64,000 nucleotides of DNA from contig NZ_AP025184.1 of assembly GCF_020886055.1 (NCBI RefSeq), forward strand, positions 1,364,001 through 1,428,000. Direction: 5' to 3'. The notes beneath the pieces are model-generated. The model had not been told where the DNA came from. It made no database searches and was given only the letters and a program-made list of their open reading frames with translations. A program made the translations under genes and the position numbers. Below are positions 58,012-64,000 of this stretch, piece after piece (positions within the stretch are counted from its first letter, which is position 1; each line of letters starts with the position of its first letter). This DNA comes from Flavobacterium ammoniigenes. Lineage in GTDB: Bacteria; Bacteroidota; Bacteroidia; Flavobacteriales; Flavobacteriaceae.

Positions 58012-59967
58012 CTATTCTTGTTTCAAATTGCGCAATTGCTTCAATTTTTCTTTCCAAACTTCTAAACTTTCTTTGTGAATGGCGATGTTTTTTCGAACTT
58101 CTAACACAATTGAATTTTCTTTTTTGGCATTTTTAGTATTGGTAAAAAACTGAATGTTATTTTCTAATTGGAAAATTTCGTTTTGAACTTCTTCTATTTT
58201 ACGAATTAAAAAGATTTTTTCGCTCTCTAATTTTCTCGAATCATTGCTTTCAGACAATTGATCCATACGATTAGTAAAACGCATCATATCAGAATCTTTT
58301 TTGCTTAAGCTTAATTTTTCGAAAAGGGCATCTAATATTTTATTGAACTTACCTTCAATATGGCGTCTAGCAAACGGAACTTTACCAAACGCTTTCCAGT
58401 TTTGGATATGTAATTTAATACCGTCTAAATCGGTTTTATGGTCTCCTGTTAATTGGAACGATCGTAAAGTTTCTAAATAGGCTTTCTTGTTTTCGAAAGC
58501 AGCAACTTCTTCACTGTTCTCCTCGTTTTTTTGCTCTTTTAATTGGTCAAAATAATGATTGCAAGCCTCTCTGAATTCTTTCCAAATACTATCGGAATAT
58601 TTTCTAGGCACATGACCAATTTTCTTCCATTCTTCCTGAATTTGTTTCATGATTGGAGTAGAAGTAGCAAAATCAGTACTCGCTTGTAATTCTTTGGCTT
58701 TAGCCACCAAAGCTTGTTTTTTACTCAAGTTATCGTTCTGATCTTTCTTGATGTCTTTGTAAAACGAATTCTTAAACGAATTGAAGTTACGAACAGCTGT
58801 TTTAAAGGCAGCCCAAGTTGCTTCATTGACTTCAGCGGGAACTTTTCCTGCAGCAAAAAATGCGGCTCTTAAAGTTTCTACTTTTTCTATTTGTACCAAC
58901 CATTGCGTATGAGCGTTTACTTTTTCAGTCGCTAATACTTCAATTTGAGCAATAATTTCTTGTTTTTTAGCCAAGTTATCTACTTCGGCACCTTTTAGTT
59001 TTTCAAATAACAATTCACGTTTATCGTGCATTTGTTTGGTTAAATCGCTAAATCGATTCCAGATTTCTTCGCGGTGTTCTCTAGAAACAGGTCCGATCTC
59101 TTCTTTCCAAATACGGTGTAAATCTTGTAATTCACGGAACGCTTTGTTAATGTCTTCTTCTTGAACTAATGCTTCAACACGAGCAATAATTTTTTGTTTT
59201 TGCTCTAGATTGTGTTTGAAATCGATATCTCTAGCTTCACGGTCTAAGTGCAAATAATCGTAAAAATTTTCAACATGAAAATGGTAATTATTCCAAACGT
59301 GGTTGTATTTGTCTTTTGGTATTGGACCTGCATTTTTCCAACGTTCTCTTAACTCATTAAAATGTTTTAAGATATCTTTAATGTTAGCTTGCGGATTGAT
59401 TAATTCTTTTAACTCTTCTACAATAGCCAATCGATTTTCTAAATTGTTTTTCAGACTCGTTTGTAAGCTTTTGAAGTGTTCGTTTTTCTGGTTTCTATAA
59501 ACAGAATAAATGCTGTCAAATTTTGATTTTAAAGGGGAATGGTATTGGAATTCTTCATTTGGATCTTGATTTTCCGCAAGAAATTCTTCTTTTTTCTCCT
59601 CAATCAGGTGATTGTATTTGGCTAAAAAGGCTTTTTTGATCTCTTCTACATGTTCTTTTATCGATGCTACTTTTTCGTTGGATACCAAAGTATTTAATTC
59701 TTCTACTAGAGATTCCATCGATAAAGTATCATAGTCTTGCATCGGAATATCGTGACGCTCTTTTACACTTTCGTCCTCGCTTTCTTCTGCATTGCTGTCG
59801 GCGATGGCTTCGATAATGGTTTGATTATCATCGGTTTCGGTAGTTATTTCTACAGACTCTGCTGCAGTTGCTTCAACTTCATTCGGTGAAGTTGTTGGTG
59901 TTGATTCCACTGAATCTGTTGTGTTTCCGTCTGCATGTTGCAGGTTATCATTCTTTTCTTCTAACAT
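58012..59967 (-). CDS. DUF349 repeat protein
   Basis: This 651-residue soluble protein starts with an acidic, low-complexity region (~1-70, rich in Thr, Glu and Ser). It continues with at least four DUF349 (PF03993) repeats of ~70-75 residues, recognisable from FNELRERWKNAGPIPKDKYN, LQDLHRIWKEEIGPVSREHR, WAAFKTAVRNFNSF and IQEEWKKIGHVPRKYSDS. The whole C-terminal half is coiled-coil. Function unknown; some relatives respond to stress. Single gene with terminator. Confidence 0.88.
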   Translation of the reverse strand: MLEEKNDNLQHADGNTTDSVESTPTTSPNEVEATAAESVEITTETDDNQTIIEAIADSNAEESEDESVKERHDIPMQDYDTLSMESLVEELNTLVSNEKVASIKEHVEEIKKAFLAKYNHLIEEKKEEFLAENQDPNEEFQYHSPLKSKFDSIYSVYRNQKNEHFKSLQTSLKNNLENRLAIVEELKELINPQANIKDILKHFNELRERWKNAGPIPKDKYNHVWNNYHFHVENFYDYLHLDREARDIDFKHNLEQKQKIIARVEALVQEEDINKAFRELQDLHRIWKEEIGPVSREHREEIWNRFSDLTKQMHDKRELLFEKLKGAEVDNLAKKQEIIAQIEVLATEKVNAHTQWLVQIEKVETLRAAFFAAGKVPAEVNEATWAAFKTAVRNFNSFKNSFYKDIKKDQNDNLSKKQALVAKAKELQASTDFATSTPIMKQIQEEWKKIGHVPRKYSDSIWKEFREACNHYFDQLKEQKNEENSEEVAAFENKKAYLETLRSFQLTGDHKTDLDGIKLHIQNWKAFGKVPFARRHIEGKFNKILDALFEKLSLSKKDSDMMRFTNRMDQLSESNDSRKLESEKIFLIRKIEEVQNEIFQLENNIQFFTNTKNAKKENSIVLEVRKNIAIHKESLEVWKEKLKQLRNLKQE

Positions 59968-60177
59968 TTTTTCAATGTTTAAGGTTGCTAATTATTCAAG
60001 CGAAAGATAGTAAACCCCAATTGAATAGCAAAATAAATCCCTTATTTATCATCGTTTTACGTTAAAAAAGAGGCGATTTAGTTTATTATTTTGGATGGTA
60101 AAAATCTAAAAGTAAAAGAATTGAGATCTAATGGAATTTAGAAAAGGCTTCAATTGTTTTTCCTAATGGATTGGAAA

Positions 60178-60924
60178 TTATTTATTCCAAATTGCCCACG
60201 CTTTTTCGGCTTGAAAAATGAGCATGTCCAAACCGTTTTTAATTTTAGCACCTTGGTTGTGCGCTTTTTTTAAAAATTGGGTTTCGGCAGGATTGTAAAT
60301 CAGGTCGTATGCGATGTGTTTTTTGGTAAAAAACTCGTACGGAATTTCAGGATATGCTTCTGTATTAGGGCTTGTTCCAACAGGAGTAGAGTTGATTATA
60401 ATTTGGTATTCGTCAAAAATTAGATCGGTGATTTGGTTGTAACCTAAGGTAGTTTCACTGGCTTGTCTTGATACGAAAGTATAGTTGATTCCCAATTCTT
60501 CTAAGGCAAAAGCTACGCCTTTCGAGGCGCCACCAGTACCTAAAATCAAGGCTTTCTTATGATGTGATTCTAATAAGGGTTCTAACGATTTTTGGAAGCC
60601 ATAATAATCGGTATTGTACCCTTTCAATTTGCCTTTTTTGGTAAATTTGATCGTGTTCACTGCGCCAATTTTTTGCGCTTTTTTTGATAATTTATCTAAA
60701 AAAGGCAACACCTCTTCTTTGTAAGGTATGGTGACATTCATCCCGCTGAGGTGGTCATTGTTTTTTAGTAGGTCTAAAAAAGAGGCAATACTGGGAATGT
60801 CAAAATTCTCGTAGGTATATCCTTCAAGCTTTTCTTTTTCAAATTTCTCTGTAAAATAGCCTCTTGAAAACGAATAATTGATATTGCGTCCCAGTAAACC
60901 GAAGCGCTTTTTAATAGTTGTCAT
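60178..60924 (-). CDS. aroE: shikimate dehydrogenase
   Basis: From the ATG at 60924 (MTTIKKRFGLLGRNINYSFS) the product has 248 residues, a compact AroE. In-frame starts further upstream lie inside the upstream gene. Motifs: GRNINYSFSRGYF (substrate, S-x-S variant), SGMNVTIPYKEEVLPFLD with the catalytic Lys, GAVNTIKF, GTGGASKGVAFAL (NADP-binding) and NGLDMLIFQAEKAW. It reduces 3-dehydroshikimate in chorismate synthesis. The gene begins 2 bp after the TPR gene. Confidence 0.95.
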   Translation of the reverse strand: MTTIKKRFGLLGRNINYSFSRGYFTEKFEKEKLEGYTYENFDIPSIASFLDLLKNNDHLSGMNVTIPYKEEVLPFLDKLSKKAQKIGAVNTIKFTKKGKLKGYNTDYYGFQKSLEPLLESHHKKALILGTGGASKGVAFALEELGINYTFVSRQASETTLGYNQITDLIFDEYQIIINSTPVGTSPNTEAYPEIPYEFFTKKHIAYDLIYNPAETQFLKKAHNQGAKIKNGLDMLIFQAEKAWAIWNK

Positions 60925-60926
60925 GC

Positions 60927-62321
60927 TTATTTTTTGTGTTTCGCAATGTAGTTTTGAACCGTATTTTCTTCCCAAATCATAGGAAATAGATCTTCAATTA
61001 AAATGTAATTGTCAAAGTTCAAACGCAAGCCATTGCTCAAATGGAATTTTGCTTTGGTTTTATCTTGAATCATAAAATACAATCCTGCTAAACGGTATTC
61101 GATTTCGTTTTCTTCAGGAAAATATTCTGTGGCTTGTAACAAGGTTTGAATGGCACTATCAAATTCTCCTAAAAATTGTAAAATATCGACCCAAAATAAC
61201 CAAGTGTCCAATTGGTAGTCGCCAAATTCAACCGCTTTACGGTACCCAAATTCAGCTTCTTCAAAGAAATTCATTTGTTTGTTGATTGTCGCATAACGCT
61301 TCCAATACAATTGATTTTGGTTGTCTATTGCTAGCGCTTTATTGACATAAAACAGTGCTTTTTGGTAGTTGTTTTCACGAACGTAAAAGTCGGTAATCGC
61401 GATCCAACCTTTATCTAATAACGGATCTTCGTGTACAGTTTGATTATAGTATTTAATCGCTAAGGCGGTATTACCTAGACGTTCGTGGCATTTGCCAATA
61501 CGCAGTAAAGCATAGGAAGTTGCATCGTCTAATTCTATAGTTCTTTCGTAACTTTCAATAGCTTCGGCATACTGTTTTAAACGTTCCAAGGCTTTGGCTT
61601 TTTCCATAAAAGCCCCCATGAATTCGTCATCAATTAAAGTGGCATAATTGAAAGCACGAATGGCATCTTCGTATTCTTTTAAACCGTAATGTAAGCGACC
61701 TATTTGGTGCCAAGCGATTTCGCTGTACGGGTTTTTCTCGATGTATTGATTTAAATAATTAATCGCTTCTTTGTTTTGGTCCAAAAACTCAAAACAGTAA
61801 ACAACATTGTATAAGGCAGATTGATCCTCTAGATCTTCTTCCAAACATTTTATGAAGCTGTCTTTTGCCATTTCTAAATTGTCCATAAAAAGATATTCCA
61901 TCCCAATTAAGTTATAGACATCAGCATAATCATCGGTATATTTTAGGGCAATTTTAAGAAGTTCAACCGCTTTTTCATGTTGGTCTCTTTTGGAGCAAAT
62001 ATTGGCCTTCTGAATGTAAATTTCTTCATTGTTTGGCTCAATGGCATACAACTCGTTTAGCATTTTGTCAGCCAAATCCAATTGGTCTTCATAGACAAGC
62101 ATTTCGACTTGTACTAGTTTTAAACCCGTTGATTTAGGGTGTTGTTCTAAGGCTAATTTTAATGCTTTTTTGGCCAAAGAAGTTTTTCCAGAATCGATAT
62201 AGTGAAGGATGATTTCTTCGAATTCCTCGGAGTCAAAAAACAAGACTTTATTGGTCTTTAACATCGACTCAAATTTGGAAAGAGATAAGTTGTACTCTTC
62301 TTCTTCGTTGCTTAATTGCAT
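60927..62321 (-). CDS. TPR-repeat protein
   Basis: This 464-residue soluble protein is built of about twelve tetratricopeptide repeats (for example AEYEEAIRAFNYATLID-like units, NTALAIKYYNQTVHEDPLL, NYQKALFYVNKALAIDNQNQ), without signal peptide. Acidic overall. TPR proteins form protein-protein scaffolds; no partner is visible here except aroE (2-bp gap downstream, probable coupling). Confidence 0.9.
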   Translation of the reverse strand: MQLSNEEEEYNLSLSKFESMLKTNKVLFFDSEEFEEIILHYIDSGKTSLAKKALKLALEQHPKSTGLKLVQVEMLVYEDQLDLADKMLNELYAIEPNNEEIYIQKANICSKRDQHEKAVELLKIALKYTDDYADVYNLIGMEYLFMDNLEMAKDSFIKCLEEDLEDQSALYNVVYCFEFLDQNKEAINYLNQYIEKNPYSEIAWHQIGRLHYGLKEYEDAIRAFNYATLIDDEFMGAFMEKAKALERLKQYAEAIESYERTIELDDATSYALLRIGKCHERLGNTALAIKYYNQTVHEDPLLDKGWIAITDFYVRENNYQKALFYVNKALAIDNQNQLYWKRYATINKQMNFFEEAEFGYRKAVEFGDYQLDTWLFWVDILQFLGEFDSAIQTLLQATEYFPEENEIEYRLAGLYFMIQDKTKAKFHLSNGLRLNFDNYILIEDLFPMIWEENTVQNYIAKHKK

Positions 62322-62356
62322 GCTGTTTTGTTTATGATTTTGGCCTAAATAAAATT

Positions 62357-62407
62357 AGGGAAATAGATCCCTGATCGAAGAAAAAGTAATAATTGTTGTG
62401 AACAATT
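62357..62407. promoter_or_regulatory. two inverted repeats between the aminotransferase and TPR genes
   Basis: AGGG-N8-CCCT at 62357-62372 and AATTGTT-GTG-AACAATT at 62391-62407 stand in the 115-bp gap. The first may be a weak terminator of the minus-strand aminotransferase gene (T-rich sequence follows on that strand); the second is a 7-bp-arm palindrome that could bind a regulator. Confidence 0.35.
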
Positions 62408-62436
62408 TAATTAACAAAAAGCAAGATGAAAATTCG

Positions 62437-63624
62437 CTATTTCTTTTGAATTATTTCGTCCATTACTTGTAGAATAATGGCGCATCCTTCACTAATTTCT
62501 TCTTCAGAAATAGTGAGTGGTGGTGTAATTCGAATGGCACATCCTTCAAAAAGTAACCAAAACAAAATCAAGCCTTTATCTTGACATTTTAAAATCACTT
62601 CATTGGTAATTTCTGGGGTTTTGGTCATCGCAGCCAACATTAATCCTTTTCCTCGTACTTCTTCAATTAAAGGATGTACTAAGAGAGATCTAAATAGTTT
62701 TTCTTTGGCTAAAGCCTCCGCCATCAATGTAGTTTCAGTAATTTCTTTTAAGGTAGCCAAACAGGCTGCCGCTATGACTGGATGTCCTCCAAAAGTAGTA
62801 ATATGTCCTAATTTTGGATTATGACTTAACAAATCCATCATAGCTGAAGATGCAGTAAAAGCGCCTACAGGCATTCCGCCTCCCATGCCTTTTCCCATTA
62901 CGACTACGTCCGGAACAACATCGTAATTTTGGAAGCCAAAAAGAGTTCCGGTACGTCCAAAACCCGGTTGGATTTCGTCCAATATCATGATGGCACCTAC
63001 TTCGTCGCAACGTTGTCGTACTTTTTTCAAAAAATTATTTTCAGGTTGGATAAATCCTGCCCCACCTTGAATGGTTTCTAGTAATATTCCGGCTGTTTTT
63101 GTTGTAATTTTTGCTAAATCAGCTTCGTTGTTGAACGTTATGAATTCAACATCTGGAATTAAAGGGCGAAAAACTTGTTTGCGTTCTTCAAAACCCATCA
63201 CACTCAACGATCCCATTGTGTTGCCATGATAGGCATTGTGACAAGAAATCAATTGGCTACGACCCGTAACACGACGCGCTAATTTTAAAGCCCCCTCAAT
63301 CGCTTCGGTACCCGAATTGACCAAATAGGTTTTGTCTAAAGGAGCGGGCAGGAGCGAAGCCATTAATTTGCAGTATTCTACGGCAGGACTTTGCGAATAC
63401 TCACCATATACCATCACATGCGAATACAAATCCAATTGATCTTTAATGGCTTGATTTACTCTGGGATGTTGATGTCCTAAGGAACAAGCCGAAACACCGG
63501 CTACAAAATCCAAATAGCGATTATTATTAGTATCGTAAATATAAGATCCTATTGCATGAGAAACTTCCATTCCCAAAGGGTATGGAGAGGTCTGCGCTTG
63601 GTATTGTATAAAATCAGTATTCAC
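62437..63624 (-). CDS. class III pyridoxal-phosphate aminotransferase (ArgD/aspartate-type family)
   Basis: In this 395-residue enzyme the PLP-binding Lys is at 245 in VVMGKGMGGGMPVGA. Upstream are LVNSGTEAIEGALKLARRVTG, CHNAYHGNTMGS and ILDEIQPGFGRTG. It resembles acetylornithine/ornithine-type aminotransferases. The substrate is not settled by sequence; flavobacterial copies are usually annotated as aspartate aminotransferase family. It starts 27 bp after the OstA-like gene and is probably in the same operon. Confidence 0.9.
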   Translation of the reverse strand: MNTDFIQYQAQTSPYPLGMEVSHAIGSYIYDTNNNRYLDFVAGVSACSLGHQHPRVNQAIKDQLDLYSHVMVYGEYSQSPAVEYCKLMASLLPAPLDKTYLVNSGTEAIEGALKLARRVTGRSQLISCHNAYHGNTMGSLSVMGFEERKQVFRPLIPDVEFITFNNEADLAKITTKTAGILLETIQGGAGFIQPENNFLKKVRQRCDEVGAIMILDEIQPGFGRTGTLFGFQNYDVVPDVVVMGKGMGGGMPVGAFTASSAMMDLLSHNPKLGHITTFGGHPVIAAACLATLKEITETTLMAEALAKEKLFRSLLVHPLIEEVRGKGLMLAAMTKTPEITNEVILKCQDKGLILFWLLFEGCAIRITPPLTISEEEISEGCAIILQVMDEIIQKK

Positions 63625-63651
63625 TTTATTTTGTTTTGAAATTGAATTTTT

Positions 63652-64000
63652 CTATTTCTTCTTCTTATCGTAATCCAAAGTTTCCTTTCGTACTTTCATC
63701 GGGACATTTTTCTTGTCTTTTTGCGCTTTGGCTTGTTTGGCAATTTTTTCATTATCCTCATTTTCTTCGGGTGGGAAGATGTCGTTTTTAGACAGAATTC
63801 GTTCGTCTGCACGCCAAATAAAACCTTTTAATTTTCTGTCATTTTCGGGTAAATCTTTTTCTGGAAATAAATCGCCATCCACTTGCTTAAAAAAGGTAAT
63901 TTCATCTACCTCGTTTTTATTAAACAAAATATTGATTTTGCTGCTTTTGTTTTTGTTAATGCCAATAAGTTCTTGAGCATCATTTCGCATATAATAAATC
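63652..64000 (-). CDS. OstA/LptA-like protein, C-terminal fragment
   Basis: The frame is open to the window edge (upstream codons before the first Met at 63990 read ...IYY), so the 5' part of the gene lies outside. The ~115 residues seen are YYMRNDAQELIGINKNKSSK, a soluble beta-rich stretch (INILFNKNEVDEITFFKQVDGDLFP), then FIWRADERI and a Lys/Glu-rich tail. This matches the C-terminus of Bacteroidota OstA-like proteins related to LptA/LptD-type lipopolysaccharide transport. The N-terminal OstA domain is not visible. Confidence 0.75.
   Translation of the reverse strand, partial: IYYMRNDAQELIGINKNKSSKINILFNKNEVDEITFFKQVDGDLFPEKDLPENDRKLKGFIWRADERILSKNDIFPPEENEDNEKIAKQAKAQKDKKNVPMKVRKETLDYDKKKK

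Overview
The window is chromosomal DNA from a member of Bacteroidota, most likely the genus Flavobacterium. The evidence is consistent across the window. The DNA is AT-rich. Start codons lack Shine-Dalgarno sequences. Many genes have the Bacteroidota-type promoter TTG-N17-23-TAnnTTTG. Two proteins carry type-B C-terminal signals of the type IX secretion system (T9SS). There is a fused CcoNO terminal oxidase, a bacillithiol gene (bshC), an archaeal-type prolyl-tRNA synthetase, and several small families that I know mainly from Bacteroidota (DUF4295, DUF5606, 2TM domain). I see no phage, insertion sequence, CRISPR array or rRNA operon, so this is mostly core genome.

Layout. 1-3000 (+): cinA 3' end, ribosomal proteins L28 and L33, a DUF4295 ribosome-associated protein, ftsY, a tiny membrane protein, a lipoprotein and a DUF721 protein. 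3100-5200 (-): ndk and bshC. 5300-10300 (+): an MHS-type transporter, a B12-binding radical SAM protein and a BBP2-type porin behind a 436-bp leader that holds two inverted repeats. 10370-15790 (-): a lipoprotein amidase, a Gly/Tyr-rich secreted protein, rimO, a FadL-type outer-membrane protein and an Asn/Tyr-rich lipoprotein. 15890-20000 (+): proS, two identical tRNA-Glu genes, rpsT and typA. 20055-26220 (-): two large T9SS type-B secreted proteins in tandem. 26330-29120: three poorly characterised proteins. 29410-31860 (+): a LytS-type histidine kinase fused to a 2TM domain, a free 2TM protein and a LytTR response regulator.

31860-40070 (-) is one long run of nine closely spaced genes, from dapD through two glycosyltransferases, UDP-galactopyranose mutase, a DUF3575 protein, a threonylcarbamoyl-AMP synthase, cca and ctaA to a CDP-alcohol phosphatidyltransferase. 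A small surface-glycan cassette is therefore embedded among housekeeping genes. 40240-45290 (+): ruvX, mqo, def, a DUF5606 gene, mazG and an EamA transporter. 45266-47095: a predicted regulator-like protein and a small membrane protein, divergently oriented.

47116-57880 is a microaerobic respiration island: a Crp/Fnr regulator (-), then ccoI, ccoS, fused ccoNO, ccoQ, ccoP, ccoG, ccoH and a SafE/DsbD-like protein (+), then hemN (-). Three FNR-type palindromes lie in front of ccoI/fnr, ccoS and hemN. In all three cases the palindrome centre is exactly 36.5 bp from the last base of the -7 TTTG, which is the strongest regulatory signal in the window. 58012-64000 (-): a DUF349 protein, aroE, a TPR protein, a class-III aminotransferase and the 3' end of an OstA/LptA-like gene.

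I did not find a clearly new multi-gene system. The most promising leads are the FNR-type promoter architecture, the fused 2TM histidine kinase, the repeat-flanked regulator-like gene at 45266-46579, and the inverted-repeat pair upstream of the porin.
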